The notes below the pieces were generated by a model. The model was not told the DNA's origin. It worked only from the letters and a program-made list of their open reading frames with translations, and did no database searches. Both the position numbers and the translations under genes were made by a program. This document shows positions 51,514 through 60,913 of a DNA stretch of 64,000 bases, piece by piece (position 1 is the stretch's first letter; the number at the start of each line of letters is the position of its first letter). Location: contig CALEZT010000009.1 of assembly GCA_937927975.1 (NCBI GenBank), positions 62,001 to 126,000 on the forward strand. The letters run 5' to 3'. Source of the stretch: an uncultured Phycisphaerales bacterium (GTDB lineage: Bacteria; Planctomycetota; Phycisphaerae; Sedimentisphaerales; Anaerobacaceae).

Positions 51514-54500
51514 TCACCGCGCAAACCGCGGGCGGGCGGTGCCGGGGGAAGGCGTGAGGGCCTGCCAGTTCAACGGATCGTCGCCGAAGGCGCCTGGAGC
51601 GATCCGCGACAGAGAGAGCCCCTGGCCGTTCGCCTGGTTTGGCCAGAGATCGACGCCGCCGGGGAAATCCTGGTGCTGCGAACCGTCGCTGTAGCGGATT
51701 CGATCCACGACGATCCAGTTTCGCGTGTCCCCGTCGTCGAGATCGCCTGGACGGAGGAGTTGGATCGTTTCGCCGGAGTTGCTCAGCCGTCCCGCTCCCC
51801 AAGGCAGAATCGGCGTCGAGGCCGGGACGGTGAATCGGCTCAGGAACACTGCGGAATCCTTCACGAGCAACAGGTAGCCGAAAGGCCCAAGCGTGATCGG
51901 CGGATCGACGGGAAACCGCAGATCGATGCCAGGGTTCTCCGGGTCGTCGGTGAACCGCCAAGGCGACCCTCGATTCGAATCGTACAGGACGACATTGACG
52001 TCGCTGATGTTGTACAATTCGACGTACTCGACCTCGGTCGTGCCGTCCGAACGGTACATGATCTCGTTGATCACGATCGGTCCCACCTGAGGGCCTGCGT
52101 TCGGACGTCCCGGCGTGGCTTCGACCGCCGAGACGAAGCTCGGATAGACTGCTGCGCTCTCGTACCGTTCGAACGTGACGCCGGGCTCGGAGGGACCGAA
52201 CGTCCCCTGCTCGCTGTAGCCGGTGAGGTTGCCCTGGGAGCCGGAGTGAAGGTAAACGGTTTCGCCTGCGGCGCTGAGGCCGAACGGCTTGCGGCAGCCA
52301 GGATCGTAGACGTTGCCGAAGTGCAGGGTTTCGTCGAACACGAGCAGCCCCTCGGGCGGCAGGACCGTACCCGCTGCGATCCGGTACTTTGTGAGGTCGT
52401 CGTTGTCGTCGCTGAGGAACCAGCCGCCGAGGTCGATGGGCCGGCTCGTCGTGTTGCGAAACTCGATCCAGTCCGGCCCCACGCCGGAAGAGTTGGCCAG
52501 CAATTCATTGATGACGACCGCGCCGGGAGCGGGAATCTCGCCGGCGTCGCTCCGGCCGGGCGAGCCTCCCCATGCGGCGCTGGGTCGCCAGGCGCTGCGG
52601 TTGTTCCACAGAGCCACAGGCGTGCCCGCCGGATCGATCACCGTGAGGGAAAAGCCGCCGCCGTCAGTGATGTCGTACCAGTCGTCGCGATACGAAAAGT
52701 TGTGGATGACGGCGCCCAGGGCATCCACCAGTTCGATGCGATCGCCGCTATTGTTGAGGCTGCCGGCGTACTGGCCTGCGATGGGAAGCCCCTGCCCATA
52801 CAGGGCCTCGAAGGCCTCCCGGTTCTTCACGACCACACAGAAGGCCCCCGGCGCCAACTCCATGTCGGAGAACGTCAAGTCGAGGCCTCGGGTGAATCGC
52901 ACGAGGTTCAGGTTGATGGTCTGGTTCCCGACGTTGGTCAGCTCGACATACTCGGCCTCGGACACGTCGTCGCTCGGATGGTATTGAATCTCACTGATGC
53001 GGAGACTCTCCTTCACCGGCCCGACCGCGAAGACCGCGTCGGCCAGCGCGCTCCACGTGCTGCCGCTCTGGGTTCGGGCCTTGACCCGCACGCTGCGGGT
53101 CAGCGGGATCGGACCGCTGTAGACCTGCTCGCCGGAGGGGTTCTGATTCGCAGGCGTCCTGCCGACGACAAGCTGGGCGTTGATCAGGAAATCGGAACTC
53201 GACACCCCGGCGTTCAACCCCTGGATGGCCAGCATGTTGCCGCCCTGCCGCAGGTGGGACAGATAGGCGGACACGTCGATGGACTCGAACAGAACCGCCT
53301 GGTCGTCGCTGTGGCTGGCGCCGGCCACGGAGTTCCAGGCCGGGACGCCGTCGAAGTTCCGTCGGGCGATCTCGACCCCGTTCAAATATGCGATGAACCC
53401 GTCGTCGTACTGCACCTTGAGGGTCATCGAGTTGAGGGTTTCCTGGCCTGGCGCGAACTGGAACGGGATGCGGATGTAGCAGGAACCGTTGAGGTTGTAC
53501 ATCCGGCTTCCCACGTCGATGCTGATGTGGCTCTCGTACCCGGTGCTGCGCTCGAAACCGACGCCGCCGGGCTCGCCCGACGACGAAAGCCAGGCGGAGT
53601 CGTCGAACGAGCGGACGGATCGCCAGTCGCCCACGTCCGGACCGGTCGGGACCAGGGCTCGCTTGGCGGCGCCGCGAGCGACCAGCGTGGTCTCCGTGGA
53701 GGCATGTGACACGTTGGACAACACCGGATCGCTGCCGTCGAGCGTGTAGTAGACCGGCGCCCCCTGCGGCGAGGGCACAATCCTGAGCGAATCCCCTGTG
53801 TTGACGTTGCCGCCGTAGAGGGCGGTCCCGCCGACCGTAAAGCTCGGCCCCGCGAAGGTGTACATGCCTTCCCGCACGCAGGCGGCCAGGAAGATGCTCT
53901 GCCGGCTGGGGGTCCAGGTGTCGACGATGTAGGTGTTCATGCCGGGAATGACGCTTCGGAGCTCGCTGTGCATCTCGTAGAACCGCCGGTTGACGTTGTC
54001 GCGAGTCAGGGCCCCGCCGTTGAAGAAATGCCTGTAGACGCGGTCCGCGAAGAGCAGGCGGAAATCCGGGCTGGCCTTGAGCGCACGATAGAGGTAGGCG
54101 TTGGCATTGCTCTGGCTGTTCAACTCGGGGAATCGATCCGCGTTCAACTGGCCCGATTCGAACGTGCCCTCGGCGTCCCAAACGAAGAACTTCCACTGGC
54201 CTGCCTCCGAGCGTTCGCAGGCGGCCGCCCAGTTGTTCTGGGGCCAGTCCCAATCGTTCGGCCACAGGCGGACGATCAGATAATCGATGAAGCAGACCAC
54301 GTCGAGCTTCCTGCGCAGCTCGGCGTAGTTCGTCGGATCGGCCATGTTGCGTGTGCGAGCGAGGTTGATCATGGCGTCCCAGGACTGCGAATCCCCGTCG
54401 CGAAGGCCGCTCATCGTGATTACATCCCAAGGCTTGTCGCTGTTGAACCACTCCTGGCAGGATTCCTCTTTGACTCGCTCGGTCGGGTTGTAGTAGCCTT

Positions 54501-55959
54501 TGTACTCGCCGTTGATGAACAGGTTGGCGAAGGTGCCGATGCAGGCGACCTGCCCCATGTCCCGATGGAGCCTCCGGACCATCTCGTCCTTGATGAAAGG
54601 GTTCGTGCGGTCATTGTGGCCGGCCCGCAACGCGATCGTGGCGAACTGCTCGGCTTGCGAGAGGGCGAACAGCGGATACCGGAGCCGCCGTTCGCCATAC
54701 TCGCCCCGGAAGTACAACCGCAGGCCGATCTTGCCGTAGCCCGACCAGAGCCCATTCTGGCGGACGTACCGGGGACGTGTGTACGGGCTGGCGTGCACCC
54801 GAAGGCCGCAATCGACCTGGAACTCTTCCTCGTTCGACGCGATCCACTCGACGGAGACCGGACGCTCCAACTCGCGGTCGAGCATGTTGTTGTAGCTGCC
54901 GGTGCCGGTGGAGGTCCAGGTGCCGCTGGCATAGCTGCCGCCGACGACGGCCATGACGCCGTTGGGTTCGTAGAACGTGTTGCCCGCGTCGCCCACCAGC
55001 GAGAGAATCGGCAAGGTCTTAAGCTCCGTACGGCTCTCGAAGAGGAAAGTCCTCGTGTAGATCTTCGTGGGCTTGTAGCCGTCCTTGAAAGCCATCGCCC
55101 GCACACAAGTCGTCTTGGTGATTCGGATCGGACCGGTGTAGGTCTTGCCCGGCGGGATTCGATAGCCTTGCGTCGCGTCGGGCGACACGCCGTCCAGCGT
55201 GTAGACGATCCTGGCGTCGGGCGTGTCCGTCGTGATGGTCAAATCGATGCCGGGAGCACCGCCCAGGCGTGTCACGTCGGGACTGTAGAGTCCCCGCTCA
55301 TGGCTGAACCGAAGCGGCAAGACCTCCCCCAGGTAGCCTTCATTGTTCTGCTTGCCCGGCGTCGGCTCTCCGAAGAACCTCAGGGTATCTCCGCCGTCCG
55401 GATAGCGGCCGTAAGAGATGTCGGTCGTCTGTTCGCCGTAGACAAGCCTGTCGATCACAGTGACCCCGTCGGCGCCGAACAGATAGACCCCGCCCCCCCC
55501 GGCGTTCAGGCGAAAGCCCGCGTGGAAGCCGGAGGCGGGTTGGCCGGTCGTCCGCGCGCCTGCCGGAGGCGGGACGACCTGATAGTCGCCTGTCTGGCCG
55601 TCCATCCAGATCAGCAGGTAGCCGCCGGGACCGAGCGTGGTCGCCCCTGCGTTGCCCAGGGGGATCTGCCACATTGTGGGGTCCTTGGGGTCGTCGCTCA
55701 GGTACATCCCGCCCACGTTGACGATGGCGTCGCCGGCGTTGTACAACTCGACCCAGTCGTCGAAATCCCCTTGCGGGTCCGAGAAAAACGACACATTGGA
55801 GGCCATCACCTCGTTGATCACGACCTTCGCGTGTGACAGTCTGCCCATAGACGAGACAATCGCAAGCGTCAGGACCAGAAATGAACAGATCGCGGGACCT
55901 CCTCGGGCGCTCCACGGCGTGGGCGTTCGAGACTTGCCATTCGATGCGTGCATGCTCAC
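51514..55959 (-). CDS. Giant exported LTD/CotH/chitobiase-C protein
   Basis: About 1481 residues. GTG 55959 is preferred (AGGAG six bases upstream); an ATG lies two codons on. Signal AICSFLVLTLAIVSSMGRLSHA. Seen in order: lamin-tail domain (VVINEVMASNVSFFSDPQGDFDDWVELYN), a second-strand block with CHB_HEX_C-like DARIVYTLDGVSPD, a CotH domain (ANLFINGEYKGYYNPTERVKEE, FFVWDAEGTFESG), a second chitobiase-like segment (APVYYTLDGSDPV), and three more LTD domains (LRISEIQYHPSDDVSEAEYVELTN, VVINELLANSSGVGPDWIEFRN, IVINEIMYRSDGTTEVEYVELYN). Known: CotH is a protein kinase in spores and hosts. Role here unknown; surface location likely. Confidence 0.92.
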   Translation of the reverse strand: MSMHASNGKSRTPTPWSARGGPAICSFLVLTLAIVSSMGRLSHAKVVINEVMASNVSFFSDPQGDFDDWVELYNAGDAIVNVGGMYLSDDPKDPTMWQIPLGNAGATTLGPGGYLLIWMDGQTGDYQVVPPPAGARTTGQPASGFHAGFRLNAGGGGVYLFGADGVTVIDRLVYGEQTTDISYGRYPDGGDTLRFFGEPTPGKQNNEGYLGEVLPLRFSHERGLYSPDVTRLGGAPGIDLTITTDTPDARIVYTLDGVSPDATQGYRIPPGKTYTGPIRITKTTCVRAMAFKDGYKPTKIYTRTFLFESRTELKTLPILSLVGDAGNTFYEPNGVMAVVGGSYASGTWTSTGTGSYNNMLDRELERPVSVEWIASNEEEFQVDCGLRVHASPYTRPRYVRQNGLWSGYGKIGLRLYFRGEYGERRLRYPLFALSQAEQFATIALRAGHNDRTNPFIKDEMVRRLHRDMGQVACIGTFANLFINGEYKGYYNPTERVKEESCQEWFNSDKPWDVITMSGLRDGDSQSWDAMINLARTRNMADPTNYAELRRKLDVVCFIDYLIVRLWPNDWDWPQNNWAAACERSEAGQWKFFVWDAEGTFESGQLNADRFPELNSQSNANAYLYRALKASPDFRLLFADRVYRHFFNGGALTRDNVNRRFYEMHSELRSVIPGMNTYIVDTWTPSRQSIFLAACVREGMYTFAGPSFTVGGTALYGGNVNTGDSLRIVPSPQGAPVYYTLDGSDPVLSNVSHASTETTLVARGAAKRALVPTGPDVGDWRSVRSFDDSAWLSSSGEPGGVGFERSTGYESHISIDVGSRMYNLNGSCYIRIPFQFAPGQETLNSMTLKVQYDDGFIAYLNGVEIARRNFDGVPAWNSVAGASHSDDQAVLFESIDVSAYLSHLRQGGNMLAIQGLNAGVSSSDFLINAQLVVGRTPANQNPSGEQVYSGPIPLTRSVRVKARTQSGSTWSALADAVFAVGPVKESLRISEIQYHPSDDVSEAEYVELTNVGNQTINLNLVRFTRGLDLTFSDMELAPGAFCVVVKNREAFEALYGQGLPIAGQYAGSLNNSGDRIELVDALGAVIHNFSYRDDWYDITDGGGFSLTVIDPAGTPVALWNNRSAWRPSAAWGGSPGRSDAGEIPAPGAVVINELLANSSGVGPDWIEFRNTTSRPIDLGGWFLSDDNDDLTKYRIAAGTVLPPEGLLVFDETLHFGNVYDPGCRKPFGLSAAGETVYLHSGSQGNLTGYSEQGTFGPSEPGVTFERYESAAVYPSFVSAVEATPGRPNAGPQVGPIVINEIMYRSDGTTEVEYVELYNISDVNVVLYDSNRGSPWRFTDDPENPGIDLRFPVDPPITLGPFGYLLLVKDSAVFLSRFTVPASTPILPWGAGRLSNSGETIQLLRPGDLDDGDTRNWIVVDRIRYSDGSQHQDFPGGVDLWPNQANGQGLSLSRIAPGAFGDDPLNWQALTPSPGTARPRFAR

Positions 55960-56205
55960 CCAATTCTCCTGACTGATCTTGTCCTTCCGAGTATACCAAA
56001 TCCCGGCCTGAGAATCGAGGGAATTGCGTGTGCGAAACCCCCGAAGGCGAACCGGCACGCTTGAACCCCAAGACCCCCTGTGCTATGCTCGTCTATCGAT
56101 CTACGATGGTTGACGTGTGATTGTTGCCCTGAAAAACCGGTTCCGTCGGTCTCCCAAGTCAGAGTGTCAACCACCGACAATTTCCACCCAAGGCAGGAGC
56201 CATCC

Positions 56206-56390
56206 GTGCGTGATCTGATCGAGCGAATCCGCGACTTCAACCGCAAGCGGGACTGGGAGCAGTTCCATTCGCCCAAGAACCTCGCGATGTGCCTGGCCGC
56301 GGAGGTGGGCGAATTGCTCGAACAGTTCCATCGGCACTTGGATTTCGGCCATTTGGGTTCGTTTCGAGTTCCGCGCTTCGGATTTCGAGT
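56206..56390 (+). pseudogene. Truncated MazG-like nucleotide pyrophosphohydrolase
   Basis: GTG 56206 has AGGAG six bases upstream, and the first about 41 residues (MRDLIERIRDFNRKRDWEQF, HSPKNLAMCLAAEVGELLEQ) match the start of the MazG-like/RS21-C6 family, including the EVGELLE metal-binding helix. After that similarity stops and the frame enters a TTCGGATTTCGAGTT-like filler and then the antisense of the M48 gene. Inferred: the 3' two-thirds were lost by deletion or rearrangement next to the M48 gene. Confidence 0.8.
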
Positions 56391-57128
56391 TCAGGCCCTG
56401 CAAGCCAGATACCGCCGGATCGCCTGGATGCGGATCTCCGCGGTTGGGTGGGTCGAGAAGTACTCGCCCAGGGTCAAGGGTTCCGGGGCCTGGTGCAGAC
56501 GCCCCAGACGCGACAAGAGCCGGATCGCGCCTTGCGGGTCGTAGCCGGCGGCCGAGGCCAACCGGACGCCCAGCGTGTCGGCGTCCAGCTCGTTGTCCCG
56601 CGAATAGGCGGTTTCGAGGAAGCGAACGCCCACGTTCTTCAGCCAGGCGCCGAGCGGGCCCTGGACCGGCGCCGCTCGCGAGGCGGCTGCCATCGCGGAA
56701 TTGGTCATGATCCGGTCGATGGCGTGGCCCTTGAGCACGTGGCCCATCTCGTGGCCCAGGATGAAGGCGATCTCGTGCTCGTTCCATTCGCACAGGTCGA
56801 GGATGGGCCGGCTGACGAAGATGAAACCGCCGGGCAAGGCGAAAGCGTTCGGCTCGCCGCAGAGGAAAGCCTCGAAGTGGAACGTGCGAAGCTTATTCGC
56901 AACGCGAGCGGCCAGTCGGCTGCCGGCCTGATCCAGTGCGTCCCGCGTCCGCGGTTCGGCGTCGATCTGAAGCTGCACGCGGGCCTCCTGGGCCAGGTCC
57001 AGACCGACTCCATGTTCGAGGCGGATCGTGTCCGCCTCCGAACCAGTCGCGGAGGCCCACATCCATCGGGCCTTGCGCACCTTGGGGGCCACCTTGCGGC
57101 CCAGATGATAGAAGAAACTGTCGGACAT
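56391..57128 (-). CDS. M48 family zinc metalloprotease
   Basis: About 245 residues from ATG 57128. Seen: EAFLCGEPNAFALPGGFIFVSRPILDLCEWNEHEIAFILGHEMGHVLKGHAIDR with HExxH, the third ligand region YSRDNELDADTLGVRLASAAGYDP, and STHPTAEIRIQAIRRYL at the end. Known: M48 proteases (BepA/LoiP-like) handle outer-membrane protein quality; many have a signal peptide. None is clear here, so the start may be wrong or the protein cytosolic. Its end abuts the MazG fragment on the other strand. Confidence 0.88.
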   Translation of the reverse strand: MSDSFFYHLGRKVAPKVRKARWMWASATGSEADTIRLEHGVGLDLAQEARVQLQIDAEPRTRDALDQAGSRLAARVANKLRTFHFEAFLCGEPNAFALPGGFIFVSRPILDLCEWNEHEIAFILGHEMGHVLKGHAIDRIMTNSAMAAASRAAPVQGPLGAWLKNVGVRFLETAYSRDNELDADTLGVRLASAAGYDPQGAIRLLSRLGRLHQAPEPLTLGEYFSTHPTAEIRIQAIRRYLACRA

Positions 57129-57363
57129 ACACGCAGAGCGGATCTGCCTCCACCCATCTTTTTGTCTTGCGGGCGTTCGAAGGGGCGTATACGGCACACC
57201 CCCCGGACGATCCGGCCCACAAGCCGAACCCCAAACACCGATCGCATCAGGCCATACGGCCACAAGCATGATAAGGTGCAGGCAAGGCCCCGTCAATCGC
57301 GATGGCCCGCATGTTGACTTGGGATTCCCTTCACAAACCATTGGCTGTCCGCACACGACAAAA

Positions 57364-57383
57364 AGCCCGGCATGGGCCGGGCT
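57364..57383 (-). terminator. Intrinsic terminator of the subtilase gene
   Basis: AGCCCGGC (57364-57371) and GCCGGGCT (57376-57383) pair with a 4-base loop. Read leftward, TTTTTGTCG follows. It lies 60 bases after the stop at 57444. Confidence 0.85.
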
Positions 57384-57443
57384 CTTCTGTTCGAGTCGAT
57401 CTTGCCGCAGGGGCAGGCTGCGAACCTGCCCCTGCGATCGCGC

Positions 57444-60400
57444 TTATCGCGGCTGATAGGTGATCACCAGCTTGGCCGCATGGGCGGCGCTGCCGTCGTA
57501 GGCCCAGATCCTGCGGTCGGTGCCGGAGTAGGACTTGGTCCAGTAGACGACGACCATCGCGCTGTCCGATTTCCATCCGTCCCGATCGACGACTTCCTGG
57601 ACGAGACCCGCGATGTCGGGACTGTCGTACCAGGTGCTGGCGGTCCAGGGCGCATCGGCGCCCCAAACCCAGGGCACGGACGTCTCCGTCTTCACCAGTT
57701 GCGAGATCTTCCTCTCGCTGAAGTCTTCGGCGTTGTTGGCGGCTTCCGCGTAGAGAACGCCGTCCAGGTTGCCGGTCAGGCCGCTGGAAGTGGAACGGAT
57801 CTTCAACGTCGCGCTCTTGATCAAAGCGCCCTGCGGAATCTTGACGCCCTGGAACCGCATCCCGGCGGCGTACTGCCCGACCAGCAGGACGGACTCGTCC
57901 ACCGACTGCTGCATGCCCCACTTGACGCAATAGGCGTCGTCCATGCCGTCCGCCACCTGGTACTCGACGGTGATCTCGCGAACGATCGTGACCTTCACCG
58001 TCGCGGTGTTGGACTGGCCGCCCAGGGGGGCGACGCCGCCGTCGTGGGCGTAGAACGTGAAGCTGTCGTCGCCGACCCAGTCCGGGTTGGGACGATAGAC
58101 TACTTTGTCGGCCGGGCTGGTCAGCTTCGCGGGAACCGCGGTGATTGCTGTGCCGCCCACGGATTCCAGATGCCCATGCTGAGGCAGGGACGCGATCGTG
58201 TAGCTCAGGGCTCCCGGCGGATTGGGTCGGCCGTCGTCGGTGGCCTTGAGCGTGATGGTCACGGGCGAATTGATGCCTCCGTTGGCCTGCACGTCGCCGG
58301 CGACCGGCGGGCCCGCCTGGATCGACTTGAGCGTGAAGGTCCCGGCGCCGGAGACCCGCTTGACCACCAGCAGGGCCTTTGCGTTCGCCGCCGGGGCGTA
58401 CTGAAGTGTCTCGTCGTCGCCCGCGCCGGCGGCAGTGCTGGACTGCAGGATCACCGGGGCGCCTGTGCTGCCGGGAACCGAACTGTAGAGATACAGATCG
58501 AAGTCCGCGCCGGCCGGGACCTCCAGCGACAGATCGATGTCCACGCCGGCCTTGAGTTCCACCGTCCGGGCCCATACCCGCTTGGCCGAGGCGTTGCCGC
58601 CCAGATCGGCGGTGGCCGTCGAACCTACGACGTAGGTCTGGCATATCGCCTCCACGGCCGCGTCCGGGTTGATCATGCCGTACCCCTCGTGCTGGTCCTT
58701 GCCCGCCGGGAATCCTTCCGGTCCCGCGGCGGCACGGCTGAGCGTCGGGTTGAACTGCTTACCCTCGCGGGTGGTGTTGGTTTCGCTGGCGGTGGCGCAC
58801 AGGAGCATTTTGACGTACCGCGGGTGGTCGGGAGAACCGAACTTCCAGGCGATGCCCTTCGATTTCATCGCGTCGATGACCAGGGCCGCGCAGCCGGAGA
58901 CGAAGGGGGTTGAGAAGGAGGTGCCGACCCCGCTGGCGTAGTCGTCGGGCTCTTTGTCCATGCCCAGACCGTCCGACGAGCCGCTTTCCGCGGACAGGAG
59001 GCCCGTGTAGGAATAGGAGCCGCCGGGGGCGATCAGATCGGGTTTGAAGTCCTCGCCGACGTTGGTGCGGGGCATGATGAACCCATACGTGGAGTATTCG
59101 GTCACGGCGTTCTCATCGTTCGAGGCGCCGACGGTGATGGCCATCGCCGCCCGGGCGGGGTCCGCCATCGTGCGATACAGCTCGAAATCGTCGTTGGCGC
59201 CGTTGCCGGCCGCGGCCACCACGATGATGCCGTTGTTGACCATCGTGTTGACCTTGTCGCGAAGAGACGTGCTCTGGGCGGGGATTCCGAGCATCATGAA
59301 ACCGACGCTGATATTGACGATCTTAACGTTCTTGTCGACGCACTTGAGCACGAAGTCGTCGCATCCCCTGGCCATGTCACTGGAGGTGGCGTCCCCGTCT
59401 CGATCGAAGACCTTGACGGCGGCCCACTTGCAGCCCGGGGCCACTCCGCTGAACTTGTTGAGGCCGTCGCCCGGGCCCGGATAAGGCGTCACCGAGGTCA
59501 CAATCGTGACGTTCTCCACCGGCCTGCGGGTGTCGTAGTCCAGGAGCACCGTGCAGAAGATATCGTTGGCGGAGGCCAGGAACGTGTTGGTCAGCACCGC
59601 GGGCGATTGGCTCCTCAGATAGTTGCCGACCTCCCGGGTGGTGCCGGCGCCGTCGGTTCCTCGCGGCCAGCGATACTGATCCAGGATCGACGTCTGGCCG
59701 GTCCACCAGGCGGATGATTTCATCGTGACCATGCGGGACGGCAGGCTGATCGGGTCGGTCATGTGGCCCCACGTCGGATAGGAGGCGTTGGCGTACGTGT
59801 AGGTGAAACGCAGCTCTTGTTCGCCGGACCCGCCGGCGTCTCCGGTCCCCACGGCGATGCCCGCCACGAGGGTGTCGTGCCCGTCGTAATCGACCGGGGT
59901 CGGTTCGGCGTCCACCGTGAAGTCCGTCCAGTAGGCGTTGCGTCCCTTCAGGTCGGCATGGGTGGCGTCGACGCCGCCGCCGAGGAAACCGATCGTCGTG
60001 TCGGGACTGCCTCGCAGGCCGTTGGCCACGCCGGCGAACCCCGCCTTCCACACGGGTCGAACCCGTCCGGTCTGGGTGGCGGTGTCCATATAGTACCGGA
60101 CCTGTTGAACGGCCTCGACCTGGACCAGGGCCGGTCCCATCACCGAGGGCAGCAAGGCAATGGCCTGACGCGAGATACAGCCGTTCCAGCCGAACGAGAC
60201 GGCCTGGTAGATGTACGTGATCTGTCCGCCCAGGCGGAGGAAATCGTCGATCTGCTGCTGCGTGACAGGCTCATTGAAGATGAGCTCCACCTCGACCATG
60301 TCCGTCGAGGCGATGGACAGACCTCCGTCACGACCTGTGCCTTGCTCCAGGTCGTCGCTGATCCGGTTGCCGTCCAGGTCCGTCGGGTAGCTCCCGCTGA

Positions 60401-60599
60401 TGACGGGAGGCACCTGCGGCGCCGGCGGCGGAGTTGGTGTCCCGATCGGACCCGCAGCCCCGGCCAGGGACGTCCAGCCCACGAGGAGGGCCAGCAGGCC
60501 GATCCTGACGATCGCGGCCCGTCCTGCGGGGCTGGTCCTGGGGGAACCTTTGGAACGAACGTTCAGACGGGGTCTGTACTGGCGTGATCGTGCGGTCAT
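57444..60599 (-). CDS. Exported subtilisin-like serine protease (S8) with C-terminal PPC and Ig/DNRLRE-like domains
   Basis: 1051 residues; AAGGAAGGGAG before ATG 60599. Signal VRIGLLALLVGWTSLAGA. Catalytic triad: D211 (GGGVDATHADLKG), H241 (YDGHDTLVAGIAVG), S561 (GVGTSFSTPFVSG), oxyanion Asn in AAAGNGAND. The His block reads GHDT where HGT is usual. After the protease: a PPC-like domain (ELKAGVDIDLSLEVPAGADFDLYLYS), a Big/cadherin-like domain (PVTITLKATDDGRPNPPG ... GDDSFTFYAHDGG) and a C-terminal DNRLRE-like beta domain (SATLKIRSTSSGLTG, AKLVITYQPR). Extracellular protease, possibly on polysaccharide-bound protein. Confidence 0.94.
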   Translation of the reverse strand: MTARSRQYRPRLNVRSKGSPRTSPAGRAAIVRIGLLALLVGWTSLAGAAGPIGTPTPPPAPQVPPVISGSYPTDLDGNRISDDLEQGTGRDGGLSIASTDMVEVELIFNEPVTQQQIDDFLRLGGQITYIYQAVSFGWNGCISRQAIALLPSVMGPALVQVEAVQQVRYYMDTATQTGRVRPVWKAGFAGVANGLRGSPDTTIGFLGGGVDATHADLKGRNAYWTDFTVDAEPTPVDYDGHDTLVAGIAVGTGDAGGSGEQELRFTYTYANASYPTWGHMTDPISLPSRMVTMKSSAWWTGQTSILDQYRWPRGTDGAGTTREVGNYLRSQSPAVLTNTFLASANDIFCTVLLDYDTRRPVENVTIVTSVTPYPGPGDGLNKFSGVAPGCKWAAVKVFDRDGDATSSDMARGCDDFVLKCVDKNVKIVNISVGFMMLGIPAQSTSLRDKVNTMVNNGIIVVAAAGNGANDDFELYRTMADPARAAMAITVGASNDENAVTEYSTYGFIMPRTNVGEDFKPDLIAPGGSYSYTGLLSAESGSSDGLGMDKEPDDYASGVGTSFSTPFVSGCAALVIDAMKSKGIAWKFGSPDHPRYVKMLLCATASETNTTREGKQFNPTLSRAAAGPEGFPAGKDQHEGYGMINPDAAVEAICQTYVVGSTATADLGGNASAKRVWARTVELKAGVDIDLSLEVPAGADFDLYLYSSVPGSTGAPVILQSSTAAGAGDDETLQYAPAANAKALLVVKRVSGAGTFTLKSIQAGPPVAGDVQANGGINSPVTITLKATDDGRPNPPGALSYTIASLPQHGHLESVGGTAITAVPAKLTSPADKVVYRPNPDWVGDDSFTFYAHDGGVAPLGGQSNTATVKVTIVREITVEYQVADGMDDAYCVKWGMQQSVDESVLLVGQYAAGMRFQGVKIPQGALIKSATLKIRSTSSGLTGNLDGVLYAEAANNAEDFSERKISQLVKTETSVPWVWGADAPWTASTWYDSPDIAGLVQEVVDRDGWKSDSAMVVVYWTKSYSGTDRRIWAYDGSAAHAAKLVITYQPR

Positions 60600-60782
60600 C
60601 TCCCTTCCTTTCAAATCAAATGGACGCACATCATTGGAGTTGGATCTCGCAGGGGATTACCCGCCGCAGGGTGCTCATCGCGGGGTTCAGGGCCAATCTC
60701 GCTGCACTACGCACCTGGCTCACCAAAACAATAGTCACATCCAACCTCATGACACATACTACCGTCCGGGTAATGCCAAGTC

Positions 60783-60799
60783 AAAAAAAAAAAAAAAAA
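60783..60799. repeat. Homopolymer run of 17 A
   Basis: Seventeen consecutive A between the divergent start of the subtilase and the stop of the M24 peptidase. It is leftward poly-T and may act in termination or be a slippage hot spot. Confidence 0.95.
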
Positions 60800-60913
60800 C
60801 ACCTCAAAATGTATGAAAAAAACAAAGGTGTCACACCCGCAGGGCACTGGGGTCGTGGTTCGCGTCCCTGGCGGCCTGGCCAGAGGCTGCCCTCTTCGGT
60901 TCGTCGGGACGGA

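Noticed and set aside
50164..53709. An 1181-codon + strand frame across the NagX-like gene and opposite the LTD/CotH gene
   Set aside because: It overlaps the real + strand gene in another frame and the real - strand gene; no protein-like motifs.
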